Positions 25,927 through 35,719 of a stretch of DNA of 64,000 nt are shown piece after piece (position 1 is the first letter of the stretch; every line of letters begins with the position of its first letter). Position numbers and translations under genes: made by a program. The stretch is from CAWKPF01 sp963851415 (GTDB lineage Bacteria; Acidobacteriota; Thermoanaerobaculia; Multivoradales; Multivoraceae): assembly GCA_963851415.1 (NCBI GenBank), contig CAWKPF010000003.1, positions 496,001-560,000 on the forward strand, in the 5' to 3' direction. A model generated the notes under the pieces. It did no database searches, was not told where the DNA came from, and worked only from the letters and a program-made list of their open reading frames with translations.

Positions 25927-27699
25927 TCAGTAGCGCCAGCTGGTCAGGTCTGCTCCGCGAGGAGCCGACGTCTCGATACGCTCGAGAATGAGGGGAAGAT
26001 ACATGGTGTTGTAGCGCAGTCTCGAGATGTGATTGCCGTTCTCGTGATCTCCGTTCCAGCAGTGCTCGGCGCGATCGCCATAGTCGACCAGGCCGTCGTA
26101 GTAGGGCTCGGCAGTGCTTTCCAGGAACTCCTCGGTGAGATAGACGGCGTTGTTGAGGTAGTAGTTGTCCATGTCGCCGCAGTAGATGTGGAGCTTGCCG
26201 GCGACCTTGGGGCCGAGGGTCGACCAGTCGCGCTCGAGGATGTAGCGCAGATCGAAGTTCTCCCGCCAGTACTCGGCCACTTCGCGGTCGATCTCGCCGG
26301 TGAGCTTGTTCCAGATCGGTGCGGGATAGCCGTCCGCTCCCTGGGGAGAATAGGTCGCCTGCCAGATGTCCCACTGGTCGCCGGAGCGTCCGTGCGTTCC
26401 GAGGGCCAGCTCGAGGTGGTTCTGTTCTCGGACGGTCGAATCCACTTCTCCGAGCCAGTTTCGATGGCCGGGTCGCTCCAGTTTCTTGAACGGGCCGATC
26501 TCGTAGTAGGCGTTCTCGTGCCGGTAGATGTCGATCAGAGTGAAGGCCCGGAAGTCGATCGGATCCGGACAGGCGACGAAGGCGCCGTTGAACATGTCGG
26601 GGTAGAAGATCTGGGTCGCCATGGCCTCCCAGCCCCCCGTGGAGCCTCCGTACGTGAATCGCGCCCAGCCCTCGCCGATGCCGCGGAACTGCTCTTCGAT
26701 GAACGGGATGAGCTCGTGGTTGATGGCGTCGCCCCAGGGCCCCTGACTGGCCGAGTTCACCGCGTACGAGTCGTCGTAGTAGGGAGTCGGGTGCTGGATC
26801 TCGATGACCAGAAATCGGGGGAAGTCGGCCGCGATCCACTGCTGGTACTGGGCGTAGGCCTCCTCCTGCTGGATGCGGTTGTAGCAGTCCACGTGAAAGC
26901 GATCGCTGTATTCGCACTCGAGGTCCTCCTCGGGTGGCTCGGTGCGAAAGCCCCCGAAGTCGGACGGAAAGTGACCGTGGAAGACCATCAGCGGATAGCG
27001 CGCCTCGGGGTGATCGTCGAAGCCCTCGGGAACGAGGACGTGGGCACCCAGCTCCATGTCGCGCCCCCAGAACTCGCTCAACAGCTCGCTGCGCATCCGC
27101 ACATGGCGCACGTACTTCGTGTCTTCGGGGGGCTCGATCGGCGGGATGGCCGAGCTGAGCTCGAGCGTGAGCGGCGTGCCGGAGTCGGGATCGAGCTCGA
27201 TCCACTCCGCCGTGCTGTAGAGGTTGCCGGGAGCGGTGCGCCAGTTGTGCCCCTCCCCTCGATCCATGTGCAGCTGAACCGTGTGTCCGGTTGCGAGATC
27301 GAAGGAGTCGTATCGATGGAGGACGGCCTGTACCCAGTACCGGTCAGCGGCGAGGTCGGCGAGCGAGGTCGCCGGGAAGCCGAACACGTCGGCATCGAAA
27401 GTGGCCTTGCTGTCGCCGCCGAACTCGTGGATGTCGATGCCGAAGACAGCCGGGGCCTGCATCCCGGCAGCGACCTGAAAGCGGGGCTCGGAGTCGTCGT
27501 TCTTGGAGAGAATCAGGATCATCCGACCCTCGAGAGCGGACTGTTCGGCCGCGAGCGCCTCGGAGAGGGTCACCTCGATGCGCACGGGAGAGGGCGCCTG
27601 CGCTCGGGGCGAGTCGCCGCAGCCGACCGCAGCTGCCAGCGACGCGAACAGGGAGAGGGCGGCAAGTCGTTGCTGGAGTCGGGGACCGCAATTCGGCAT
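25927..27699 (-). CDS. Lipoprotein esterase-like alpha/beta hydrolase
   Basis: A 590-residue exported protein. The signal ends in a lipobox-like AAAVGCG near residue 27. Residues 35-190 look like a beta-sandwich N-terminal domain; residues 195-590 look like an esterase-D-type alpha/beta hydrolase. The nucleophile elbow is YGGSTGGWEA with Ser353, preceded by HGHFPSDFGG for the oxyanion region. Candidate acid and His lie in YCGDMDNYYLN and HCWNGDHENGNH. Long insertions rich in Tyr and Trp set it apart from simple esterase D. The substrate is unknown. It is transcribed with the M20 gene. Confidence 0.75.
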   Translation of the reverse strand: MPNCGPRLQQRLAALSLFASLAAAVGCGDSPRAQAPSPVRIEVTLSEALAAEQSALEGRMILILSKNDDSEPRFQVAAGMQAPAVFGIDIHEFGGDSKATFDADVFGFPATSLADLAADRYWVQAVLHRYDSFDLATGHTVQLHMDRGEGHNWRTAPGNLYSTAEWIELDPDSGTPLTLELSSAIPPIEPPEDTKYVRHVRMRSELLSEFWGRDMELGAHVLVPEGFDDHPEARYPLMVFHGHFPSDFGGFRTEPPEEDLECEYSDRFHVDCYNRIQQEEAYAQYQQWIAADFPRFLVIEIQHPTPYYDDSYAVNSASQGPWGDAINHELIPFIEEQFRGIGEGWARFTYGGSTGGWEAMATQIFYPDMFNGAFVACPDPIDFRAFTLIDIYRHENAYYEIGPFKKLERPGHRNWLGEVDSTVREQNHLELALGTHGRSGDQWDIWQATYSPQGADGYPAPIWNKLTGEIDREVAEYWRENFDLRYILERDWSTLGPKVAGKLHIYCGDMDNYYLNNAVYLTEEFLESTAEPYYDGLVDYGDRAEHCWNGDHENGNHISRLRYNTMYLPLILERIETSAPRGADLTSWRY

Positions 27700-27823
27700 C
27701 GGTAGGTTCCTCTGTGAGGGTGGGTGGGACGCGGGCTGCGCATGGGGTCGGCAGACGATTCGAGCGACCCTAGCAGTGTCGCAGAGCGCAGGGGATCACT
27801 CCCGTCGATAGCCCGCTGGCTGT

Positions 27824-27862
27824 AAATTGCGAATCTATTTATTCTTGTATTAGAATCGAGCG
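27824..27862. promoter_or_regulatory. AT-rich promoter block upstream of DUF4760 gene
   Basis: AT-rich stretch just before the ATG at 27867 within the 167-bp divergent gap. TTGCGA (27827-27832) and TAGAAT (27851-27856) sit 18 bp apart and could be a sigma-70-like pair, which would give a leaderless or nearly leaderless transcript. The segment TTCTTGTATTAG resembles the centre of the 17-bp motif near 11.35 and 50.09 kb only loosely. Confidence 0.3.
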
Positions 27863-27866
27863 CATT

Positions 27867-28427
27867 ATGGATATTTCCTCTGATTTTGTGAGTCTGCTCG
27901 TTCTCATCGGATTCCTCGGAGTGCTCTCGGGGATCCTCCTACTGTCGTTTCTCGATCATCGAGAGAACCGCCGTCAGACCCGTGCGATCGCCGACCAGCT
28001 CGGACGGGCGCACGAGACCGTTCAGGCCCAGAACCTCCTTGCAGCGGTCTCCCTGCTGCGGGAGCAGGACTTCCGTTCGGCGATGATGGCGGTGCGCAAC
28101 AAGATCCGCGGGCGTTCCCCCTCCGCCTGGCAGGCGGCGGAGACCTATCAGGTTCTCCTGGTGTGCTCCACGTACAACCTGCTGGGCACCATGGTGCGCA
28201 GCGGGCTGGTGGACGGTGAGGTGTTCCTCTCTCACTGGGGAGCCAGCGTGGTCGATGCCTTCGAGTCCCTGTCCGAGTTCCTGCGCGAGCGCCAGACACA
28301 CAACCCCGCGTACTGCGGAGACTTCAGCTGGCTCTATCTGCAGGCCAAGCCGATCGCCGGCCGCGACGCACCGAGCCGGGAGATGCCGATGCCCGCTGGA
28401 CAGCCGGGAGTGCGCCGCCTCGGCTAG
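27867..28427 (+). CDS. DUF4760-like single-TM protein
   Basis: A 186-residue protein with one N-terminal membrane helix (residues 8-28, VSLLVLIGFLGVLSGILLLS) and a cytoplasmic helical domain. The region HETVQAQNLLAAVSLLREQDF followed by short helices and HWGASVVDAFESL near residue 125 resembles bacterial DUF4760 proteins, which have one or two TM helices and no assigned function. It is preceded by an AT-rich promoter island like those of other membrane and signalling genes in this window. Confidence 0.65.
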   Translation: MDISSDFVSLLVLIGFLGVLSGILLLSFLDHRENRRQTRAIADQLGRAHETVQAQNLLAAVSLLREQDFRSAMMAVRNKIRGRSPSAWQAAETYQVLLVCSTYNLLGTMVRSGLVDGEVFLSHWGASVVDAFESLSEFLRERQTHNPAYCGDFSWLYLQAKPIAGRDAPSREMPMPAGQPGVRRLG

Positions 28428-28479
28428 AGGCCGCGCGGTGGGCCGAAGGGATCTTCGAGCGCACTGGTAGAGTGAGGCC

Positions 28480-29457
28480 ATGTCTCACTCGGTCATCGAC
28501 GGTCTACGCCACACGATCGTTCAGGCAAACGAGATCCGGCTCCACTGCGTGGAAGCTGGAGAAGGCCCCCTCGTCCTCATGGTGCATGGCTTCCCCGAGT
28601 CATGGTATTCCTGGCGCCACCAGCTCCCGACGATCGCCCAGGCGGGCTACCGGGCGGTGGCGATCGACGTGCGTGGCTACGGACGCTCGTCGAAGCCGGT
28701 GCGGCTCGACGCCTATCGGCTGATGGAGTTGATCGGTGACGTGGTGCAGTGCGTCGGAGCGCTGGGCGAGGACAAGGCGACGCTGGTGGGACACGACTGG
28801 GGAGCTCCGATCGTCTGGAACTCCGCGCTGCTGCGCCCCGACCTGTTCCGCGGCGTGGCAGGCCTGAGCGTGCCCTACCAGCCGTTCGGACCGACCCGTC
28901 CGAGCGAGGCATTCCGGGCGATCGGTGGAGAGGAAGAGTTCTACATCGAGTACTTCCAGGAGCCCGGTCGCGCCGAACGGGAAATCGAAGGCGATGTGCG
29001 CTCGTGGCTACTCGGTTTCTATGTGATGGCCTCGGGCGACGTCCCGAAGGGGGCTGAACCGATTTCCCACGTCAGCCCGGGTGGGCAGCTGCGAGATCGC
29101 TTCCTTCTGCCCGACACGATGCCGGAGTGGCTGAGCGCAGAGGACCTCGACTTCTACAGCGGTGAGTTCGAGCGAAGTGGTTTCACGGGTCCGCTCAACC
29201 GCTATCGCTGTGTCGATCTGGATTGGCGTGACTTCGCGGCGCTGCGCCGAAGACCGATCGAGATTCCTGCACTGTTCCTTGGTGGTGACCGCGACGGTCC
29301 GACGATCTGGGGAGCCTCCGCGATCGAGCGATTCGATCAGACCCTTCCCCGGTTGCACGACGCGAGGGTGCTCGAGGAGTGCGGTCACTGGGTGCAGCAG
29401 GAGAAGCCCGATGCGGTGAACCGCGCGTTGATCGAGTTTCTCGAGGCCGTTCACTGA
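28480..29457 (+). CDS. Epoxide hydrolase (alpha/beta hydrolase)
   Basis: A 325-residue soluble epoxide hydrolase-like enzyme that would open epoxides to diols. The oxyanion segment is MVHGFPESWYSW. The nucleophile is Asp106 in GHDWGAPIVW, which separates epoxide hydrolases from Ser esterases. The charge relay includes Asp in GGDRDGP and His in EECGHWVQQE. The cap region FYSGEFERSGFTGPLNRYR supplies one of the ring-activating Tyr. The length fits the family. It is followed convergently by the AlkA-like gene with a 16-bp gap. Confidence 0.93.
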   Translation: MSHSVIDGLRHTIVQANEIRLHCVEAGEGPLVLMVHGFPESWYSWRHQLPTIAQAGYRAVAIDVRGYGRSSKPVRLDAYRLMELIGDVVQCVGALGEDKATLVGHDWGAPIVWNSALLRPDLFRGVAGLSVPYQPFGPTRPSEAFRAIGGEEEFYIEYFQEPGRAEREIEGDVRSWLLGFYVMASGDVPKGAEPISHVSPGGQLRDRFLLPDTMPEWLSAEDLDFYSGEFERSGFTGPLNRYRCVDLDWRDFAALRRRPIEIPALFLGGDRDGPTIWGASAIERFDQTLPRLHDARVLEECGHWVQQEKPDAVNRALIEFLEAVH

Positions 29458-29473
29458 CGGTTTCGGCGCGGTC

Positions 29474-30370
29474 TCATCTCGACGCGAGGTGACGCAGGTC
29501 GGCGCGGGGCCCGCGCCTGGGGGGGTGGCGGCCGTAGCGTTCCATCAGGAGGATCGCGCGACCCCGATAGCCTCGATAGGGCTCGAGCAGATCGAGCATC
29601 CTGGCATCGTTGGAGCGCTCTTCTCCGCACAGGTTGAAGGCCACCATGTGAGGCGTGTTGTAGTCGCCGACCTCGACCGCATCGGGGTCGCCGAGACATT
29701 GCCTGACGATCTTGGCGGAAGTCCAGGGTCCCACGCCTCGCTGTGCGCACAACAACTCCCCGGCTTTCTCTGGCTCGAGATCGCCCAGGGCCTCCAGTCG
29801 GCGAGTTCGCGAGGCCAGGTGACGGAGCTGGTCGGCGCGGCGCTTCTCGACACCGAGAGGATGGAACTCCTCGTAGCCATGCTGCAGGATCTCCTCCGGC
29901 GTGGGAGGCAGGAACAGGCCTCCGGGTCCGGGTGCCGGCTCCCCCCAGCTGCGCACCAGCCGACGGTATGCCTGTCCCGCTTCGATCCCGGTCACCTTCT
30001 GGGCCAGGACCCAGCGCTGGAGCGAGCAGAACACCGAGGGGTGACGAGGGAAGCGCAAGCCTGCCGCGCGGAGAGCCATGCGACGAAGAGGAGCCCCTGG
30101 CGGTCGGAAGTCCTCGGGCGAAGTGTCGGCGAGTCCGATTCGCCATTCCAGGGTGTCGAGGGTGTAGCTGGCGCCGTCCCCCCAGGCCTGCGCTTCGATC
30201 GAGTCGTCGAGCCGTCGAAGGTGCAGGGTCGACGGGCCGGCGGGAGTCCGCATGGCCCACAGCACCTCGCCTCCGCGCAGACGCAGGGACGGATCCCCGC
30301 GTCCGACCTGCAGGGTCGAAAGCGAGGTCGCCGGGTCATAGGGCAGCGAGAGCCGGAGGGTCTTGATCAA
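29474..30370 (-). CDS. AlkA-like DNA-3-methyladenine glycosylase (HhH-GPD)
   Basis: About 298 residues. It is a base-excision glycosylase of the HhH-GPD superfamily: SLQRWVLAQKVTG begins the domain near residue 115, the helix-hairpin-helix is LLCAQRGVGPWTSAKIV, and the catalytic Asp is Asp236 in EVGDYNTPH. It lacks the CxxxC iron-sulfur tail of EndoIII. The start is uncertain: there is no ATG close to the conserved region, so I take the TTG at 30370 (LIKTLRLSLPYDP). An in-frame ATG at 30655 would overlap the start of the divergent kinase gene and add a low-complexity leader. Confidence 0.8.
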   Translation of the reverse strand: MIKTLRLSLPYDPATSLSTLQVGRGDPSLRLRGGEVLWAMRTPAGPSTLHLRRLDDSIEAQAWGDGASYTLDTLEWRIGLADTSPEDFRPPGAPLRRMALRAAGLRFPRHPSVFCSLQRWVLAQKVTGIEAGQAYRRLVRSWGEPAPGPGGLFLPPTPEEILQHGYEEFHPLGVEKRRADQLRHLASRTRRLEALGDLEPEKAGELLCAQRGVGPWTSAKIVRQCLGDPDAVEVGDYNTPHMVAFNLCGEERSNDARMLDLLEPYRGYRGRAILLMERYGRHPPRRGPRADLRHLASR

Positions 30371-30642
30371 GTGGGGAACCGGTTGCTCAGGGAGGTCACG
30401 GGAGTCCTCCCCGAGGAGAGGCCTGCTCGGGGTGAGCCTATCGGGCAGGAGTCCTTTCGAGCGATTCTCGCGGGGAGGGCTGGAAACGGCCTTTACCTCT
30501 TTCCCCGGACTTCGTAGAAATCGTCGATGAACCCTGCTAGTCTTGGCGGTCCGGAACCTCAGCCCCGGTGCGGGGAAGGGTCTCGGAGACAGCCCGGGAG
30601 GGGAATCTCTCTCGGCGAGAGAGGGACGGTCAGCCACTCGTG

Positions 30643-32751
30643 ATGCTTCCTGCACCCATCGTGATGCCCCTGGCGGCTCTGGTCGCCGACTCGGCAGGCT
30701 TCGTTTCCCTGCTGATCGCGCTCATGCTGGGCTCGTCCCTGCTGGCCGCGTTCTTCACTCGGGGCCTGCTGCGTCGCGATCTCGCACGCAGTGCCGGGCC
30801 CGCCTTTCAACGAGTGGTCGATCACGATCCGGACGGTGTGGTGATCGCGGATCTCGGAGGGCGCGTGGTGTACGCGAACTCGAGCGCGCGCCGCTGGCTG
30901 GCACTCGAGGGCGACCTGTTCGCGGAGTTCGGCGACCTGCTGCTCGAAGACGGCAATCGGACACCGACGCGAGCCGACATCGTGGATCGCTTGTCGGTGG
31001 GCGACGACGGCGAACGTGGTTTCGTGGTCCAACACTCGGGCGGAGCCTGGCTCTACTTCGAGGTGTTCGACATCTCGACCAGGGTTGACGAGGAACGCGG
31101 TCAGTTCTCGCTCCGCATTCGTGACATCACGGACGGCCGTCGCAGCCGCGAGGCGCAGCGTGAGAGCGAGGCCCGCTTCCGCCTGCTGATCGAGAGCGCC
31201 CCGCTGGGAATCCTGGCGACGGGCCTCGACGGTCGGGCGACCATCGTGAACCGTGCGTTCAAGGAGATGGTCGACGCCGACGAGACCGATGGGATCGAGC
31301 CCTTCTCGGGGAAGGCCGGTCCGGCACCGACCACCGAGCCACGAGATCCGCAGCTCCTGGAGTTGCTGCAACGGTGCCTCGACGAGACAGAGCCCTTCAC
31401 GGACGACGTGGTGCTTCACCGAGAGGACCGAGAGGATCGCGAGCTGCGCGTGCACCTGAACCCGCTTCGCGGTGCCCAGGAAGGAGTCTCCGGAGTCCTG
31501 CTGTTGGCGGAGGACATGACCGAGCGACGCCGAGGAGAGAGAGCGCACAGGGAGCTCGAGCGTCGGATGCAGAACCATCAGCGCCTCGAGAGTATCGGTG
31601 TCCTGGCGGGCGGGATTGCGCACGACTTCAACAATCTGCTCACCCCGATCCTCGGTCACGCGGCTCTGGCTGGACGGCACCTGAAGCCGGGCTCGCCGGT
31701 GACGGTGCATCTCGAGAAGATCGATTCGGTCGCTCGGCATGCGGCCGATCTCGTGGCGCAGTTGCTCGCCTACGCAGGTCACAAGGAGACCACGCTGCAG
31801 TCTGTCGATTGCGCTGAGCTCGCGCACGAGATGGACAAGCTTCTGCCGTCGGTCGTGGGAGATACCGTTCCTTTGCGACTACGTCTCCAAGATCAGCTTC
31901 CCAAGGTGACCGGGGACCGATCGCAGCTCCAGCAGGTCTTGATGAACCTGCTGATCAATGCCGCACAGGCCCAGGAGGGGCATCCCGGCGAGGTCGAGCT
32001 CGAGATCGGGGTCCGGGACGTGACCCGGGAGGAGATCGACTCGTGGGCCTTTGGGCAGGAGGGACTTCCCGGTCGGTGGGTGTACATCCAGGTCTCTGAC
32101 CACGGGGTCGGTATGGACGAGGAGACCAAGGCACGGATCCTGGAGCCGTTCTTCACGACCAAGGAGACCGGCCGTGGGCTCGGTCTCGCGGTCACCCTGG
32201 GGGTCATTCGGAGCCACCAGGGTGGGCTCGAGATCGACAGCAGGCCGGGACGTGGCTCCGTTTTTAGGGTATATATGCCTGTGGAAGCGGACGTGAGTGC
32301 GGTATCCACCGCATTGCCGGAGATTGCAGCCAACGATATGAAGCAGATTCCAGGCGAGTCGCTGCAGGTGCTGGTGGTCGACGACGAGGACGGTGTTCGT
32401 GAGATCGCCCGCCTCGCGCTCGAGACGGGCGGTTTCCGCGTGGCGACCGCGGCGGACGGATCCGAAGCTCTGCGCCAGCTGGACGAACTCGGGGACAGCG
32501 TTTCCGTGGTACTGCTCGACGCCAGCATGCCGGGGATGTTGGGCTCGGAAGTCCTGCAGCGTTTGCGGGTCGATCGCCCCGAGCTGCCGGTCGTGGTGAT
32601 GAGTGGCTACAGTGAAGACAGCTCCCTGTTTCGCGATGGGCGCGACCCTTTCACCGACTTTCTACCCAAGCCCTTCGGGCCGAGCGAGTTGATCGCAGCG
32701 GTCAACAACGCCGCACAGGGTGAGCCCCGGATGCGGGCCGAGAGCGCCTGA
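30643..32751 (+). CDS. Hybrid sensor histidine kinase with PAS domains and receiver
   Basis: A 702-residue kinase. One strong N-terminal TM helix (residues 15-40, FVSLLIALMLGSSLLAAFF) precedes a PAS-like domain (50-165) and a second PAS (170-290, FRLLIESAPLGILATGLDG). HisKA has His327 in GGIAHDFNNLL, the ATPase domain has GRGLGLAVTLGVIRSHQGG, and the receiver (570-690) has Asp626 in LLDASMPGMLG and a KPF Lys. It is the third kinase of this type here and again has no adjacent response regulator. A GTG immediately upstream (30640) is an equally possible start. Confidence 0.92.
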   Translation: MLPAPIVMPLAALVADSAGFVSLLIALMLGSSLLAAFFTRGLLRRDLARSAGPAFQRVVDHDPDGVVIADLGGRVVYANSSARRWLALEGDLFAEFGDLLLEDGNRTPTRADIVDRLSVGDDGERGFVVQHSGGAWLYFEVFDISTRVDEERGQFSLRIRDITDGRRSREAQRESEARFRLLIESAPLGILATGLDGRATIVNRAFKEMVDADETDGIEPFSGKAGPAPTTEPRDPQLLELLQRCLDETEPFTDDVVLHREDREDRELRVHLNPLRGAQEGVSGVLLLAEDMTERRRGERAHRELERRMQNHQRLESIGVLAGGIAHDFNNLLTPILGHAALAGRHLKPGSPVTVHLEKIDSVARHAADLVAQLLAYAGHKETTLQSVDCAELAHEMDKLLPSVVGDTVPLRLRLQDQLPKVTGDRSQLQQVLMNLLINAAQAQEGHPGEVELEIGVRDVTREEIDSWAFGQEGLPGRWVYIQVSDHGVGMDEETKARILEPFFTTKETGRGLGLAVTLGVIRSHQGGLEIDSRPGRGSVFRVYMPVEADVSAVSTALPEIAANDMKQIPGESLQVLVVDDEDGVREIARLALETGGFRVATAADGSEALRQLDELGDSVSVVLLDASMPGMLGSEVLQRLRVDRPELPVVVMSGYSEDSSLFRDGRDPFTDFLPKPFGPSELIAAVNNAAQGEPRMRAESA

Positions 32752-32835
32752 GGAGCGCCGGTGCTTCGCTGCGCCGGGAGTGCGGGGATCGGTCGGGTTG
32801 CCGCGGGTCGATCGGCGGGGTGGTAAGGTTTCGCG

Positions 32836-33981
32836 GTGAAGCCTGTGGACCCGCCCGAGCCCGCTCCCGAGGACCCATGTCCATGCGGCAGCGAGGCGAA
32901 GTATCGTCAGTGCTGCCTGCCCGTGATCGCGCGTCGGCGTGAGCGCGAGCGCATTACTGCCGGCGCTCTGGAGAAGGCGTTCGCCTGCATCGAGCGGCAC
33001 GCGGGTGATCGACTCGAAGGTGCCCTCGAAGAGGGGTTTCTCGGCGGGCTGAACGAGTCGGAGCGGGCCTTGCTCCAGAGTCTGGGCTCGGACTCCCGCC
33101 GCCAGCTCGAGGTCAACGCTACCGAGTGGTTGCTCGCCGAGGGATGGGTCGAGGAGGACGGCGAGGCACTCTTCTTTCGCAGTCTGCTCTTTCCCGGTAG
33201 CCCGATGGGGGAGGTGCCGGAGCTCGAGCCTGCCGAGCGAGCGTGGTTGGAGGCGATGGTGACTGCACCCCTACGGGTGGTACGAGCGGAAGCCGTCGAA
33301 GCTGGTGAGGGACTCTGGGTCAGCGAGGTCTTCGACCCGTGCGCCGAGCCGCGCTGGCTCGATGAGCCGTCCCTCTCTCTCGATGTCGAAGCGGGAACCG
33401 TTTTCGCGGCCCGACTGTTCTTCGGAGACCCGACGCGAGCGACCGGTGCGTTCTACGCTCTTCCGGCTCCGGCGCTCGAGGAGGTCCGACGTCACCTCGA
33501 TGTGGCGCACCAGATCGTCAACGAAGAGCTCGATGCGCTCGACGACGATCCGAGTCGAGGCATGCTGGACGAGCCGGTACCGGGGGGGGAGCCGGGGGAG
33601 GAGTGGCCGCCTCCCGACTTCTTCTCGACAGCCGCGGGCGAGGCGCCGAGCGAGGTGATCGTCACGACCTGGCTACGAGACCAGATTGCTCGGGCCGCTC
33701 GGGGCGAGCACGGGCCCGGGGCCGGCGAGCGGCTCAGCACGCGGGCAGCGCAGTGCCTGTACCGGGAGCTCTACGAGGACTTTGCAGACTCGACGCTACC
33801 TGAGCTCGAGGGGATGACGCCTCGCCAGGCAGTGCTGACCGAGCCGGGGCGTCGCAAGGTGGTGGCGATTCTCGAGGAACAGGAGCGCAGCGAGCGTGAA
33901 CAGGCCGCCGAACAGGGCCGCGAGCCCGCCGATCTCGCGTTCGTCTGGCAACAGCTGGGGCTCGGCCGTGACGATCGCTGA
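32836..33981 (+). CDS. SEC-C motif protein
   Basis: A 381-residue cytoplasmic protein with an N-terminal SEC-C zinc-binding motif, CPCGSEAKYRQCC (Cys15, Cys17, Cys26, Cys27), like the metal-binding tail of SecA. The rest is acidic and mostly helical, with no recognised catalytic motif. The GTG start follows AAGG. The end overlaps the start of the DUF885-like gene by 14 bp. SEC-C modules bind ribosomes or SecB in SecA, so a role near translation or export is possible but not shown. Confidence 0.8.
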   Translation: MKPVDPPEPAPEDPCPCGSEAKYRQCCLPVIARRRERERITAGALEKAFACIERHAGDRLEGALEEGFLGGLNESERALLQSLGSDSRRQLEVNATEWLLAEGWVEEDGEALFFRSLLFPGSPMGEVPELEPAERAWLEAMVTAPLRVVRAEAVEAGEGLWVSEVFDPCAEPRWLDEPSLSLDVEAGTVFAARLFFGDPTRATGAFYALPAPALEEVRRHLDVAHQIVNEELDALDDDPSRGMLDEPVPGGEPGEEWPPPDFFSTAAGEAPSEVIVTTWLRDQIARAARGEHGPGAGERLSTRAAQCLYRELYEDFADSTLPELEGMTPRQAVLTEPGRRKVVAILEEQERSEREQAAEQGREPADLAFVWQQLGLGRDDR

Positions 33982-35641
33982 GGCACGGCGGTGGATCGGC
34001 GTGGCCGTCGGCCTGCTCCTGGGCTCGGCGACGACTCTGTGGGCCCAGGTCGCAGTGCCGACGATCGACGAGCTCGCGCAACGGGCCTCGGAGATCGAAA
34101 TCCTGGAGAACTCGGCAGAGGAGTACGCCGCCGCCAGCGAGGGCTACCGGGAGCTCGAGGAGCTGGCGACCAGGATCGAAACGGACGAGCTCGACGTCGC
34201 CGCCGAGATCGATCTCGAGCTCCTGCGCGCCTTTCTCGACCTTCGATTGTTCGAGATCGAAGAGCTGAGGATTCACGAGCTGGTGCCGGTCCGATACCTG
34301 AGACTCGGCAACACCGATTCTCTTCTCTTGCGACCCTGTGCGGCTGGAGTGGCGGCGGTCGAAGAGGCGATCGAGGAGCTCGGTCGACTGCCGCGAGTCC
34401 TCGCCAACGGGCAGCGCAATCTGAAGCGCCCGGCCCGCGTGTGGACCGAGAATGCGATCGAGGTCGCGAAGTATGCCGAGCTGTTGCTCACCGACGAGCT
34501 CCCTCGAGCCTGTCTCCTCGACGAGGCTTCGAAGCAGGAACTGCTGCGCGCCGCCGGCGAGGCGGCAATCGCGGTATCGGAGTTCGCCAGTTGGCTGGAG
34601 GTCGACCTGCTGCCGCGCTCGGATCGGGCTCCCGTCTGGCGGCCGGAAGAGATCGAGCGCTACCAGTTCGGCCAGGAGCGGCTGGTCGACTTCGGCGTCG
34701 ACCGGATGATCGAGATCGCCGCCCTGGAGGAGAGCCGGCTACTCACGGAGATGTCCGAGCTCGCCGAGCGGATTCACCCCTCCGGCGATCTCGAGACCGT
34801 GTGGGAGCTGATGAAGGAGGAGGCTCCGCCCTGGCAAGAGGTTCTGCCGATGGCGGAGCGTTACGTCGAGTTGACCGCACGGTGGCTCGAAGGATCAGGG
34901 GCACACGTACTCGGGATTCCGGATCGCTTCGACTACGGGGTCGTCCTGACGACACCGATGGCACGGCGGATTCTCTCCTTTGGCGGTGCCTCGTACGGTC
35001 CGACGGTGGCTGGACGGATCTCGGGCTACTACGTGCTGACGCCACTCGAGAGCTGGCTCACCGAGGAGGAGGCGGCGAGCCGCATCAGGTCCTATAACCC
35101 CTACTGGACGCACGTGATCTCCTACCACGAGTGGGTCGGTCACAACGTCCAGCGCGCGTGGGCGCAGCAGGCGCCGAAACGCCCGGCTCGCGGCCTGCTG
35201 CCCAGTGCCTATCTCAGTCAGTCCTGGTCCTTCTATCTCGAGAAGCTGTTCGAAGACGAGGGCTACTTCGAGACCCTCCCCTGGGTCGAAGCGCTCAAGA
35301 CACGGATGGCGCGCCTCCAGATGCGCATGTGGCGAGTGCAGCGCATCTTGACCAAGCTACGAATGGCCAAGGGGGAGATGACCTTCGACGAGGCGGTAGA
35401 CGCGTACATCGAGAAGATCGGAATGGAGCCGACCAATGCCTTCATCGAAGTGCAAAGGGACTCTCAGAGTCCGGCTTCGCCGGGCCGGGAGATCATCGGC
35501 GAGCGGGTGATTCTCGAGATGCGCGACGAGTACCAGCGTCGCATGGGAAGCCACTATCGGATGCGCGATTTCCACGAGTCGCTGCTGCAGCTCGGCGATC
35601 TTCCGCTGCCGATGCTGCGTCGACTCATGTTCGGTGGCTGA
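33968..35641 (+). CDS. Secreted DUF885-like zinc peptidase
   Basis: A 557-residue protein with a signal peptide (residues 5-30, ending TTLWAQ). It is largely helical and resembles DUF885 carboxypeptidase-like proteins. The zinc motif is YHEWVGHNVQ with His387, Glu388 and His392; the family norm is HEGxPGHHxQ, so the Pro-Gly and second His of the canonical motif differ. A downstream SWSFYLEKLFEDEGYFE with Glu matches the third-ligand region. I start at the GTG at 33968, which overlaps the SEC-C gene by 14 bp and starts the signal peptide. Confidence 0.8.
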   Translation: MTIAEARRWIGVAVGLLLGSATTLWAQVAVPTIDELAQRASEIEILENSAEEYAAASEGYRELEELATRIETDELDVAAEIDLELLRAFLDLRLFEIEELRIHELVPVRYLRLGNTDSLLLRPCAAGVAAVEEAIEELGRLPRVLANGQRNLKRPARVWTENAIEVAKYAELLLTDELPRACLLDEASKQELLRAAGEAAIAVSEFASWLEVDLLPRSDRAPVWRPEEIERYQFGQERLVDFGVDRMIEIAALEESRLLTEMSELAERIHPSGDLETVWELMKEEAPPWQEVLPMAERYVELTARWLEGSGAHVLGIPDRFDYGVVLTTPMARRILSFGGASYGPTVAGRISGYYVLTPLESWLTEEEAASRIRSYNPYWTHVISYHEWVGHNVQRAWAQQAPKRPARGLLPSAYLSQSWSFYLEKLFEDEGYFETLPWVEALKTRMARLQMRMWRVQRILTKLRMAKGEMTFDEAVDAYIEKIGMEPTNAFIEVQRDSQSPASPGREIIGERVILEMRDEYQRRMGSHYRMRDFHESLLQLGDLPLPMLRRLMFGG

Positions 35642-35719
35642 GCGGTCCGTTCCTGCGGCCGATCGCCGGGTCGGATAGGGTAGTCGGACCGACCCACCGA
35701 CAAGAGAGGCTGCGGCACG

